Source: Candidatus Planktophila sp.
GTDB lineage: Bacteria; Actinomycetota; Actinomycetes; Nanopelagicales; Nanopelagicaceae
NCBI GenBank assembly: GCA_017858325.1
Contig: JAFMBT010000007.1
Location: 1 to 64,000 of the forward strand
DNA: 64,000 bases
Direction: 5' to 3'
The notes under the pieces were generated by a model. That model had not been told where the DNA came from and searched no databases. It saw nothing but the letters and a program-made list of their open reading frames with translations. Both the position numbers and the translations under genes were made by a program. Positions 1 through 9,123 of this stretch are shown piece by piece (within the stretch, counting starts at the first letter, position 1; each line of letters begins with the position of its first letter).

Positions 1-53
1 CCACGACACAGCGATTATGAGCCGCTTGCTCTACCAAGCTGAGCTACCCCGCC
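1..53 (-). tRNA. tRNA-Met (CAT anticodon), 3' part cut by window edge
   Basis: Reverse complement GGCGGGGTAGCTCAGCTTGGTAGAGCAAGCGGCTCATAATCGC... gives D-arm and anticodon loop CTCATAA (CAT). Confidence 0.85.
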
Positions 54-82
54 AAATCTAGATATGAAGTTGTTTTCTTGCG

Positions 83-155
83 AGCCCCCCACCGGAATCG
101 AACCGGTGACCTTTTCCTTACCATGGAAACGCTCTACCGACTGAGCTAGGGGGGC
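83..155 (-). tRNA. tRNA-Thr (GGT anticodon)
   Basis: Reverse complement GCCCCCCTAGCTCAGTCGGTAGAGCGTTTCCATGGTAAGGAAAAGGTCACCGGTTCGATTCCGGTGGGGGGCT; 7-bp acceptor stem, loop ATGGTAA. Confidence 0.93.
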
Positions 156-211
156 AGAAGGTAGAGACGTGAGTGTACGCGAGGAGATCGAAAGAAAAAA
201 ATCGCGTGAGG

Positions 212-1162
212 TCAGCGACTGGGATCGAGCGTGATTTTCCCGGTCGAGCCGCGCGATCTCATATGCTGATGAGCCTCTGTTGCCTGGCTCAATCCATATC
301 GGGATCCAACTACTGTCTTAAGAGATCCAGCCTTAATTAATGTGAAGAGTTCATCGATTACATCATGGAATAACTCTTTGCTTCCAAAGCAATGTCCCAA
401 CCAAAATCCACTCAAAGTCTTTGTGCCGGTCTTTAAAGTTACTGGCACAACTGGAGTCGGTGATACCCGTGAAGCCATTCCAAATGTAACAAGTCGGCCG
501 AATGGGGCGAGTGCGGCAAGGCTCTGATCAAAAGTAGTTCCGCCAACCATTTCTAGAACTAGGTCAACTTTCTTGCCACCATTTGCTTCAATAATCGCAC
601 CCTTAAGGTCTGCAACATTGGAATCAATTGCAACGTCAGCGCCGAGTGAGAGCGCAAGCTCACGCTTTTCTGGCGTTGATGCGACAGCAATAACTTTAGC
701 TCCCCACAACTTTGCTAATTGAATCGACATCACACCAACACCACCTGCTGCGGCGTGAACAACAACACTCTCTCCTGGCTTTAGGTGCCCCATAGTTTTT
801 AAAATATGCCATGCGGTAGATCCTTGGATCAACATGCAGAGTGCATCTTCATCGCTAACACCCTCTGGAACCTTAATCATTCCCGCCTTATTTGCAGTTA
901 CCTTCTGTGCATATCCACCTGAAGAGACCAGAGCCACTACTCGTGTGCCATCTGGTGTGCGTCCCACTACTTCAATACCAGGAATAAGAGGCAGGTTCTG
1001 AGGAACAAGATAACTATTCTCCACTTGGTGAGTATCGGCGTAATTAATTCCAATACTTAAGACATCCAATAGAACCTCATCGCCACCTGGAGTCGGAATA
1101 TCAAGATCAACAAGGGCCATCTTCTCTGGGCCACCGAATTCGGTAATTTGAATTGCTTTCAT
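212..1162 (-). CDS. Zinc-type alcohol dehydrogenase / NADPH:quinone oxidoreductase family protein
   Basis: MDR family: MKAIQITEFGGPEKM..., AAAGGVGVMSIQLAKLWGAKVIAVAS; ORF track start (1234) moved to internal ATG at 1162. Confidence 0.88.
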   Translation of the reverse strand: MKAIQITEFGGPEKMALVDLDIPTPGGDEVLLDVLSIGINYADTHQVENSYLVPQNLPLIPGIEVVGRTPDGTRVVALVSSGGYAQKVTANKAGMIKVPEGVSDEDALCMLIQGSTAWHILKTMGHLKPGESVVVHAAAGGVGVMSIQLAKLWGAKVIAVASTPEKRELALSLGADVAIDSNVADLKGAIIEANGGKKVDLVLEMVGGTTFDQSLAALAPFGRLVTFGMASRVSPTPVVPVTLKTGTKTLSGFWLGHCFGSKELFHDVIDELFTLIKAGSLKTVVGSRYGLSQATEAHQHMRSRGSTGKITLDPSR

Positions 1163-1217
1163 CATAGTGATGCGCTCCCGACGGATGATTATTAGGTTCA
1201 CCGAGTACGATGGTGAT

Positions 1218-1655
1218 ATGCGTAAAGTTATCACTAGCGATAATGAAATAGCAAAGTTACTGTCGAGAACAAAGCGTGTGGCTGTTGTCGGTATATCTGA
1301 TAAGCAAGATCGCCCAAGTAACGGCGTAAGTAGATGGCTTCTTTCTCACTCACATCTTGACCTCTACTTTGTTAACCCTGCATTAACTACAGTTCTAGGT
1401 AAACCTTGTTATCCATCACTAAAGGATCTTCCAGTGGATATCGATATGGTCGATATATTTCGTAAAGTTAGTGATATCCCCGCTGTCGTTGATGAGGCTA
1501 TTGAGATTGGCGCACAATCGATCTGGATTCAATTAGGGCTTGTCGATGAGATTTCAGCAGAGCGCGCAGTAGCCGCTGGCCTGGATATTGTGATGGATCT
1601 TTGTATCAAGGTTGAATACGAAAGGCTGAAAGGCCTTATTTCTCCTCAAGAATGA
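1218..1655 (+). CDS. CoA-binding domain protein (YccU-like)
   Basis: [22 protein letters not shown]...[23 protein letters not shown] typical of CoA_binding_2; start moved to ATG 1218. Confidence 0.85.
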   Translation: MRKVITSDNEIAKLLSRTKRVAVVGISDKQDRPSNGVSRWLLSHSHLDLYFVNPALTTVLGKPCYPSLKDLPVDIDMVDIFRKVSDIPAVVDEAIEIGAQSIWIQLGLVDEISAERAVAAGLDIVMDLCIKVEYERLKGLISPQE

Positions 1656-2031
1656 GTGAGACTGAATTAATACACCAGCGCTGATCGGTTGGTACGTCAT
1701 AGCCTTCACCTTCAAATACATGGCCCAGATGTGAATCACAATTGGCGCAACGCACTTCAGTGCGAATTCGTGGAGTAAGAGATCGATCTTCAATCAGCGT
1801 TACTGCATCGTCAGCAGTTGGTGCATAGAACGATGGCCATCCGCAACCAGAATGAAACTTCGTTTCGCTCTTAAAGAGCTCGGCGTTACATGCTTTACAA
1901 CGATAACTTCCGACCTTGTCGGTATCGGTATATTCACCAGTAAAGGGCCGCTCTGTCGCTCCATTACGCAAGACTTCATACGATAGAGGATCTAGTCGAG
2001 CCTTGAGTTCATCTTCATTTATTAAGGTCAT
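1636..2031 (-). CDS. msrB: Peptide-methionine (R)-S-oxide reductase
   Basis: [26 protein letters not shown]...GHVFEGEG...RWCINSVSL MsrB motifs; two CxxC zinc motifs. Confidence 0.95.
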   Translation of the reverse strand: MTLINEDELKARLDPLSYEVLRNGATERPFTGEYTDTDKVGSYRCKACNAELFKSETKFHSGCGWPSFYAPTADDAVTLIEDRSLTPRIRTEVRCANCDSHLGHVFEGEGYDVPTDQRWCINSVSLILEEK

Positions 2032-2058
2032 GGCCCGAATATTACTGTGACGCTGACT

Positions 2059-2808
2059 TTAAAGTCGTCCGGCTTCGTGCACACGCTTGAGAAATTCCTT
2101 AGTCTTTGGATGAGAAGGAGAACGTAGAACTTCTTCAGGGGTACCTCGCTCAAGAATGAGTCCAGACTCAAGGAAGCAGACTTGATCGGCGACCTGCGTA
2201 GCAAAGCCCATTTCATGTGTTGCTAGAACCATTGTCATTCCATCAGATTTAAGGTCTCGCACAATACTTAATACCTCGTTAACTAAGACAGGGTCGAGCG
2301 CTGATGTGACCTCATCTAATAAGAGAAGACGTGGATTAACTGCAATCGAGCGAATAATAGCGGCGCGCTGTTGCTGTCCCCCGCTGAGGCGATCTGGGTA
2401 TTCATCCGCCTTCTCGAGCAGATCAAATCTCTTGAGCAATCCATCAGCTAACTCGTTGGCCTCATCACGACTTTTTCGCTGGACCTTAATTGGAGCCAAG
2501 GTGATGTTTTCTCTAATCGTCATATGAGGAAAGAGGTTAAATGATTGAAAGACAATGCCGAGCTTTCGGCGGATAAGATCAACATCGATTGCTGGATCAC
2601 TTATCTCTTGGCCATCCAAGAGGATAAGTCCATCATCGATAGGTTCAAGAAGATTGATACAGCGCAAGAGGGTGGACTTACCTGAGCCTGATGCGCCAAT
2701 AAGAACAGTCGCAGTGTGCTCAGAGACGATCAAATTAACATCATGAAGAACAAGGTTTTCCTCGAATGATTTACGGAGATCAACAATTTCAAGAACTGGA
2801 GCACTCAT
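2059..2808 (-). CDS. Polar amino-acid ABC transporter ATP-binding protein (GlnQ-like)
   Basis: Walker A GASGSGKST, signature LSGGQQQRAAI, Walker B LLLLDEVTSALD. Confidence 0.92.
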   Translation of the reverse strand: MSAPVLEIVDLRKSFEENLVLHDVNLIVSEHTATVLIGASGSGKSTLLRCINLLEPIDDGLILLDGQEISDPAIDVDLIRRKLGIVFQSFNLFPHMTIRENITLAPIKVQRKSRDEANELADGLLKRFDLLEKADEYPDRLSGGQQQRAAIIRSIAVNPRLLLLDEVTSALDPVLVNEVLSIVRDLKSDGMTMVLATHEMGFATQVADQVCFLESGLILERGTPEEVLRSPSHPKTKEFLKRVHEAGRL

Positions 2809-3674
2809 GCCAACCCCTCAGAATTCTGCTTCTCTGAGCGCAAGCGAATTTGGCGGTCAATAAAACGGGTAAGTGGAATTGTTATAAGTAGGAAAAGGAT
2901 TGCTGCCACAACATATGGCGTGTAATTAAATGTGCGGCTGGCGTTAATCTGCGCGGCACGGACCGCATCCGTAACACCTAAAATGGAGACAAGACCGGTG
3001 TCTTTAAGTAGTGAAACAAAGTCGTTGAGAAGCGGTGGTATTACCCGACGAATGGCCTGTGGCAAGACCACATATCGCATCGTCTGACGCGAAGTCAGAC
3101 CTAATGATCGAGCTGCTGCTCGCTGTGATTGATGTACAGACAAAATTCCGCTGCGGATCACTTCTGCAACATAGGCAGAGTAAGTCAGAACTACAGCGAT
3201 TGTTCCAAGAACAATAACGTTATTTGTAAGTCCCTGAATACGAAGGGCAGGAACTCCAAATCCAACGAGCAAAATAATCAAGATAAGTGGTGCGCCACGA
3301 AAAATATCAATGTAGGCAGTTGCGATAAATCTAAAGGGAGTTAATGCTGGTGACTTTGTCGTTTTAAGCAGCGCAAGGGCAAGAGCAATAATTCCAATTG
3401 CAGCACCGCCAATGAGCGTCAATTGAATATTGACGACAAGACCACGAATAACTGTTGGAAATACTTCCTTGCCATAGTCCAGATCAAAGAAGGTAGTCTT
3501 TACAGAATCCCACCCAGGTGATGTGAGAAGAATTGCTGAAAATGTTCCAAGTACAAGAACTGTTGAAATCAGTGCAATAACTCTTTTTCGAGCCTGTAAG
3601 TTTTTTCGGTAAATCTCTCTTTCGCGTTCACGCGCGCTTGGTGACCATGGCGTTGTATTACTCACCATGGCCAC
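2805..3674 (-). CDS. Amino-acid ABC transporter permease
   Basis: HisM/GlnP-type permease: FIATAYIDIFRGAPLILIILLV...AARSLGLTSRQTMRYVVLPQAIRRVIPPLLNDFVSLLKDTGL; overlaps ATPase start. Confidence 0.92.
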   Translation of the reverse strand: MAMVSNTTPWSPSAREREREIYRKNLQARKRVIALISTVLVLGTFSAILLTSPGWDSVKTTFFDLDYGKEVFPTVIRGLVVNIQLTLIGGAAIGIIALALALLKTTKSPALTPFRFIATAYIDIFRGAPLILIILLVGFGVPALRIQGLTNNVIVLGTIAVVLTYSAYVAEVIRSGILSVHQSQRAAARSLGLTSRQTMRYVVLPQAIRRVIPPLLNDFVSLLKDTGLVSILGVTDAVRAAQINASRTFNYTPYVVAAILFLLITIPLTRFIDRQIRLRSEKQNSEGLA

Positions 3675-3710
3675 CGAGTGCGAATGAATTCACTACTTGA
3701 TGCGTATCGC

Positions 3711-4556
3711 TTATGGCTTCAATACTGGTGAACCGGTATTGGTTGCAAGCCATGTATCTGTAATGCTGGCCAGAGTTCCATCTGCTGTGATGGCATCTAC
3801 CGCAGCTGATACACATGATGTCAACGCACTTCCCTTTGTAAGGAGAAGTCCAAATTGATCACCTGTTCCACTTGCAGATAGCTGTCCGACAATGATTCCG
3901 TTTTCAACCTCAACACCGGCAAGGTAGAAAGCTGTTGGTAGATCTACAACGAGACCATCAATCTGCTGATTCTTGAGTGCTGATACACCTGCTGCATTGT
4001 CATTGAACACGCTAGCCTTGAGGCCAAGCTGTGACTCAATTGCATCAAGTGAGGTCGTACCGACAGCTGCGCCAAGTTTTGCATCCTTAAGATCAGCAAT
4101 TGATGATTTTCCATCAATCTTGCTTCCCTTAAATGAAACGATTGCTTGTGGAGCTGTGTAGTAAGGAGATGAGAAATCAACTGCTGCCTTGCGCTCTTCC
4201 GTGATTGAGAATTGTTGCAAGTTGAAGTCGAAGTTCTTCTCACCTGGGGTTACTGCGCTATCGAATGTTGTGCGGACCCACTTGACCTCATCATTTGAGA
4301 ATCCAAGTTGAGTTGCAACAGCGTATGCAACAGCGGCTTCGAAACCTTCTCCAGATTCTGGAGCATCATCAATCACCCATGGGTAATAGGCAGGCTCTCC
4401 AGTTGCGATGGTAAGAACGCCATCGGCGACAGTTACAAGATCTGCTTTTTCACATGAGCCCGATGCACTCTCAGTAGAGTCGCTACTTGAACACGCTGAA
4501 ATTCCGAATGCAAAAGCAACGGTCAACGCAATTACTAATCCGTTACGAACTTTCAT
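3711..4556 (-). CDS. Amino-acid ABC transporter substrate-binding lipoprotein
   Basis: Lipobox-like signal peptide FGISACSSS; SBP family 3 sequence; same operon as permease and ATPase. Confidence 0.9.
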   Translation of the reverse strand: MKVRNGLVIALTVAFAFGISACSSSDSTESASGSCEKADLVTVADGVLTIATGEPAYYPWVIDDAPESGEGFEAAVAYAVATQLGFSNDEVKWVRTTFDSAVTPGEKNFDFNLQQFSITEERKAAVDFSSPYYTAPQAIVSFKGSKIDGKSSIADLKDAKLGAAVGTTSLDAIESQLGLKASVFNDNAAGVSALKNQQIDGLVVDLPTAFYLAGVEVENGIIVGQLSASGTGDQFGLLLTKGSALTSCVSAAVDAITADGTLASITDTWLATNTGSPVLKP

Positions 4557-4743
4557 ACTATGCCTTTCCTAGGGGGTAATACCCCGCAAAGGCTAATAAC
4601 CGCATTGGCCCCTGTCTAGTTGCGACCCGGTCGCATTACCCACGATCGCATTACATAGTGAGATGTAAACCCGAGTTTTCTGAGAAGTACACTTACGCAT
4701 CAACACTCGAGCACAATTTCACCCATAGGAGAGCAAGGCTTTT

Positions 4744-5541
4744 ATGCCAATCAGAGCCCATCTTCATACTCAAGATATTGCCAAACCTGCATTGGTCCTA
4801 GTCCACGGCTTAGGTTCTGCCGGCACAATCTGGAAGAGTCTTATTCCACAACTCATTGAGCACTTCAGTGTCTATGCAATAGATCTGCCTGGTCATGGAG
4901 TTGCAGAGTTACATCCCGAAGAAAAGTACGATCCGAAATCGTTAGCAGAAGCAATCGTTGATGAAATGGGTCGAACCCATGGCGTGACAGAGATGCACGT
5001 TGCCGGAAACTCTCTTGGTGGTTGGATCGCACTCGAGATGGGAGCTGTCGCTCCAGATAAAGTCAAAAGTATTACCGCACTCGCACCTGCTGGCCTCTGG
5101 CATGATGCACCTAAGCGAAAGTTTCCACCGAGTCTTGATGCACGAATTCTTGCCAAAATCTCGCAGCACTTTATGAAACTGGCATATCGACTTCCACCAC
5201 TAAAGGCACTTGGTTATAAAAAAATCACACATTTATGGCGCGAGCTTAGTTTTGAATCATGTCGTGATTCAGTTTTAGCAATGGCACATTCACGTGGATA
5301 CATGCCGCTATGGCATGCGGTGCGCGGTCGCAAGTTTGAGTCAGAGGTTCCGCCGCACATAAATACTTCGATCGTCTTTGGAGATTATGACTTGACACTT
5401 CCAGAAGAGATTGCACAAGAGAAGGCGATAGCACCCGCTCACTCCAATTGGATTGTCGTTGATAATTGCGCCCATGTCATTATGTGGAACTATCCAGATC
5501 TCACCGTTGACTTCATTAAACGAACTGCAAGGGCGATTTAA
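4744..5541 (+). CDS. Alpha/beta hydrolase
   Basis: LVHGLGSAGTIWKSLIP, nucleophile elbow GNSLGGW, C-terminal His in NCAHVIMWNYPD. Confidence 0.88.
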   Translation: MPIRAHLHTQDIAKPALVLVHGLGSAGTIWKSLIPQLIEHFSVYAIDLPGHGVAELHPEEKYDPKSLAEAIVDEMGRTHGVTEMHVAGNSLGGWIALEMGAVAPDKVKSITALAPAGLWHDAPKRKFPPSLDARILAKISQHFMKLAYRLPPLKALGYKKITHLWRELSFESCRDSVLAMAHSRGYMPLWHAVRGRKFESEVPPHINTSIVFGDYDLTLPEEIAQEKAIAPAHSNWIVVDNCAHVIMWNYPDLTVDFIKRTARAI

Positions 5542-5641
5542 TTACAAAACAATCGCGGCATATAGGGTGAGAAGGCTCTTGATTTGTTTACATTTATCGA
5601 GATAGAGGCTATTTTTACCACAACCAAGAGGGGAGAACTAA

Positions 5642-6418
5642 GTGACCTACGTAAAATCAGCGAACCGCGCTATGGAGATTTTACTATTAGCCAACGTTAA
5701 TCCTCAAGGTTTGAGCCTTTCAGAAATCTGCCAAAGACTTGATATGCCGAAGAGCAGTACACATGAGTTGTTACATGCCATGGAGCAGCAGAAATTTCTC
5801 CAACTTGATGGAAAGAGATACAAAATTGGTATTCGGATATTTGAACTAGGACAGACTGCATCAAGGAATCTAGATATTTTACGTGCCGTCAGACCACACT
5901 TAAAGTGGTTAAGTTCTCAGTCATCTATGACGACTCAATTTGCAATTTTAGAGAAGACTGAAGTGATCTATCTTTCAAAGATTACAAGTCACGAAGGAAT
6001 TGCTGTTGAATCACAAGTCGGGGCTAGAATGCCGGCCCACGCTACAGCTCTTGGCAAGGCGATGTTGAGTTTACTTCCTGAGGAAACACTCAATACAAAT
6101 TACGAAACCTTGGTTTTTGAGAAATTCACATCAAGCACAATTGAATCTGCCTCTGAGCTTCGAGAGAGATTAAAAGAAGTGAAAGCTAAGAAATTTGCGG
6201 AAGATCACGAAGAATTCACAAAAGGTGTTTACTGTTTATCTGTACCAGTCCCTTCACTCCGCGAAGACACGATCGGAGCAATTAGTATTTCAATGCCGAA
6301 AGATACGTGGAAGCAAGTCGAGCGAGAAAAGTTGATTGAAAAATTACATTTGGCAGGAACTCGAATTCGGGAAGGAATGAAGGAGAACAACAGACAGAGA
6401 TCTACTTCAAAAAAGTAA
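5642..6418 (+). CDS. IclR family transcriptional regulator
   Basis: N-terminal winged HTH (LSLSEICQRLDMPKSSTHELLHAM) plus IclR effector domain (MPAHATALGKAMLSLLP, VPVPSLREDTIGAISIS); GTG start. Confidence 0.92.
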   Translation: MTYVKSANRAMEILLLANVNPQGLSLSEICQRLDMPKSSTHELLHAMEQQKFLQLDGKRYKIGIRIFELGQTASRNLDILRAVRPHLKWLSSQSSMTTQFAILEKTEVIYLSKITSHEGIAVESQVGARMPAHATALGKAMLSLLPEETLNTNYETLVFEKFTSSTIESASELRERLKEVKAKKFAEDHEEFTKGVYCLSVPVPSLREDTIGAISISMPKDTWKQVEREKLIEKLHLAGTRIREGMKENNRQRSTSKK

Positions 6419-6593
6419 CTTTGTCTACTTCTGAGTAGAAGAATTGTTTCTTCTGCATCCCGACATCAGTGCTTTCATACTTATGAACTTCTCAGAAATG
6501 GCCACTTTGCATCATTGAAAAACTTGGAGATACTTAGCGTAGTAATTTTCGGTTGGCTGAGTGGCTGATTGAAAGAAGGTAGGAGGAATTGGG

Positions 6594-7355
6594 ATGAGAT
6601 CTTTGCGGCCATTAGAAGGTCAGGTAGCAATAGTTGCAGGTGGCGGCAGTGGAATCGGTGCTGCTACGACCACCCTTCTTGCATCCCTTGGCGCTGAAGT
6701 TGTCGTCTTTGATCTCAACGCAGAAGCTACCCAAAAAATCATTAACCAAGCCCAAGGCGAAGGCAACAAGTGCTCGTTTAAGCAAGTTGATATTCGTGAT
6801 GAAGATGCCGTAGTGAGAAATACTGATGAGGTTTTCAAGCAGCTCGGTAGGATCGATATTTGTGTCAATGCTGTCGGCGTCACCGGACCAACCGGTGTAC
6901 CCGTACATGAAATGGGTTTGAAAGCTTTTCGTGACACATTTGATATCAATTTCTTTGGAGCTATTGCTCTGCAAGCCGCAGTTTCAAAATATATGATCCA
7001 AGCCAAATATGGACGCATCGTTCAACTTTCTTCAATCGCAGGAAAAGAAGGCAACCCCAATATGGGCCCTTACTCTTCTTCTAAGGCAGCTCTCATTGGA
7101 TTGGTTAAAGCCAGTGGTAAGGAATTAGCTACAAGTGGAGTTACGGTTAACGCGATTGCTCCAGCTGTTGTAAGAACCCCAATTAATGACAATACGGATC
7201 CAAAAGTTGTTGCATACATGCTCTCGAAGATTCCTATGGGAAGAATGGGCGAGACTCAAGAGGTCGCAGATTTAATCTCATTTATCGTCTCACCTGAGTG
7301 CTCTTACATCACAGGATTTGTATTTGATCTATCTGGCGGCAGAGCGACTTACTAA
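6594..7355 (+). CDS. SDR family NAD(P)-dependent oxidoreductase
   Basis: GGGSGIG cofactor motif, YSSSKAALIGL catalytic YxxxK. Confidence 0.92.
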   Translation: MRSLRPLEGQVAIVAGGGSGIGAATTTLLASLGAEVVVFDLNAEATQKIINQAQGEGNKCSFKQVDIRDEDAVVRNTDEVFKQLGRIDICVNAVGVTGPTGVPVHEMGLKAFRDTFDINFFGAIALQAAVSKYMIQAKYGRIVQLSSIAGKEGNPNMGPYSSSKAALIGLVKASGKELATSGVTVNAIAPAVVRTPINDNTDPKVVAYMLSKIPMGRMGETQEVADLISFIVSPECSYITGFVFDLSGGRATY

Positions 7356-7385
7356 TTTTCTTCAGTTCAAGAGATTGAGATCTCA

Positions 7386-8510
7386 ATGAAATATGACATA
7401 GCTGCCTATGTTTGGCCCTCCTACACAGGAGATGAGCCACGTACACGAATGTTCTGGCCAGATGGAATTGGCGAGTGGCAGACAGTCAAGTCAGCAACGG
7501 CAAAGTTTGAGGGACACCAATGGCCGCGCAAACCCCTATGGGGATATCTCAATGAAGCAGATTCCACGGTTATGGAGATGCACATTGAAGAAGCCGTTAA
7601 GCATGGAGTGAATGTCTTTATCTACGATTGGTATTGGTATGACGGACGCCCCTTCCTAGAGAATTGCCTTAATGATGGTTTCTTAAAAGCAAAAAATCGA
7701 GACAAAATGAAGTTTTACCTTATGTGGGCAAATCACAATGTGACCCACCTTTGGGATAAGAGAATTTCAGATATTGAAGATAACCTCATCTGGGAAGCAC
7801 ATGTTCCGCTGGAAGAATTTAAGACCATTGCCAAGAGAATGATTGAAAAGTACTTCTTATTGGATAACTACTACAGAATTGATAACGAACCAATTCTCAT
7901 GATTTATGACCTCGAAGTCTTTCTTAAGGGATTCGCCACATTAGAGGATGCCATTTCTGGGGTGCAATGGTTCCAAGCGGAAGCCAAAAAGAGCGGTCTA
8001 CAGGGGATTCACTTTCAAATGTGTCGCTGGGATTCGCGTTTGTTTAAAGTTAATTACGAAGGTCGCGAAGTCGAAATCACTATGGATCAATTGTGCAAAC
8101 TTCTTGGCTTTAAGAGCTATACGCACTACCAGTTTGTTCACTTCCAGGATATGAACCGAGACTATAGAGAGATTGTCGCGGATGTTGTTAAGGATTGGGA
8201 TACCTACAAGAACGAATCAACGCTACCTTACTTCCCACATGTTTCCGTTGGCTGGGATAACACTCCTCGTTATCTCTCTCACCATCTTGGTGACCCCGTA
8301 AAGGGCGCGGTAGTAAAGAACAACACTCCAGAGAATGTAGAGCTTGCCTTCAGGGCTGCGAAAAAGTACGTTGATGAGCACCCAACACAACCACCGTTGA
8401 TTACAGTCAACAGTTGGAACGAATGGACAGAGACAAGTTATTTACAGCCAGATGATCTCTACGGATACGGCTACCTGGAGAAAATCCAAGATGTATTTGT
8501 GAAGGATTAG
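7386..8510 (+). CDS. Glycoside hydrolase family 99-like / WbsX domain protein
   Basis: AAYVWPSYTGDE...HGVNVFIYDWYWYDGRPFLENCL...MWANHN...VNSWNEWTETSYLQPDD typical of WbsX/GH99-like proteins. Confidence 0.82.
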   Translation: MKYDIAAYVWPSYTGDEPRTRMFWPDGIGEWQTVKSATAKFEGHQWPRKPLWGYLNEADSTVMEMHIEEAVKHGVNVFIYDWYWYDGRPFLENCLNDGFLKAKNRDKMKFYLMWANHNVTHLWDKRISDIEDNLIWEAHVPLEEFKTIAKRMIEKYFLLDNYYRIDNEPILMIYDLEVFLKGFATLEDAISGVQWFQAEAKKSGLQGIHFQMCRWDSRLFKVNYEGREVEITMDQLCKLLGFKSYTHYQFVHFQDMNRDYREIVADVVKDWDTYKNESTLPYFPHVSVGWDNTPRYLSHHLGDPVKGAVVKNNTPENVELAFRAAKKYVDEHPTQPPLITVNSWNEWTETSYLQPDDLYGYGYLEKIQDVFVKD

Positions 8511-8532
8511 AGCATCTGTTGAGACGAACTGG

Positions 8533-8614
8533 TGGCGGGTGAAGGATTTGAACCTTCGAAGGCAGAGCCGGGGGATTTACAGTCCCCTCCCATTGGCCGC
8601 TCGGGCAACCCGCC
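8533..8614 (-). tRNA. tRNA-Tyr (GTA anticodon), long variable arm
   Basis: Reverse complement GGCGGGTTGCCCGAGCGGCCAATGGGAGGGGACTGTAAATCCCCCGGCTCTGCCTTCGAAGGTTCAAATCCTTCACCCGCCA. Confidence 0.93.
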
Positions 8615-8727
8615 ATGTGTAATACATGAGGAAAATTACTTTTCCTAGCCGTGTAGTGCTGGCGTATCGTAACAAAGAGGCGGGGCTGAGACCAATTCCC
8701 AATCTGGGCTCTCACCCGTAGAATCAC

Positions 8728-9123
8728 GTGATGAGCGCAGATATCGACTGGGATTCAATCCATAACCTTGCAAAAGATGCGATGAAGAAAGCCTACGCCC
8801 CATATTCAAAATTTCCAGTGGGAGTAGCAGCCCTCGTCAACGATGGCCGACTAATCAGTGGTGCAAATGTTGAGAATGCTAGCTACGGAATTGGATTATG
8901 TGCAGAGTGTTCACTTGTAAGCGCACTGACCATGTCTGGCGGCGGACGTCTTGTTGCAATTGTCTGTGTTGATGCCAATGGAAATTACTTGGCACCATGC
9001 GGTCGCTGTCGTCAATTGATCTTTGAACACGGTGGAAATGAAGCACTTCTGATGACACCAGATGGTCCACAAAAGATGAGTGCAATGTTGCCTTGGGCAT
9101 TTGGACCAGAAGATCTCAAGTAA
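8728..9123 (+). CDS. cdd: Cytidine deaminase
   Basis: AYAPYSKFPVGVAAL, GANVENASYGIGLCAEC, PCGRCRQLIFE zinc motifs; GTG 8728 or ATG 8731 start. Confidence 0.95.
   Translation: MMSADIDWDSIHNLAKDAMKKAYAPYSKFPVGVAALVNDGRLISGANVENASYGIGLCAECSLVSALTMSGGGRLVAIVCVDANGNYLAPCGRCRQLIFEHGGNEALLMTPDGPQKMSAMLPWAFGPEDLK

Noticed and set aside
8724-8731. TCACGTGA palindrome at the cdd start
   Set aside because: Only 8 bp and includes the start codon; such short palindromes are expected by chance.
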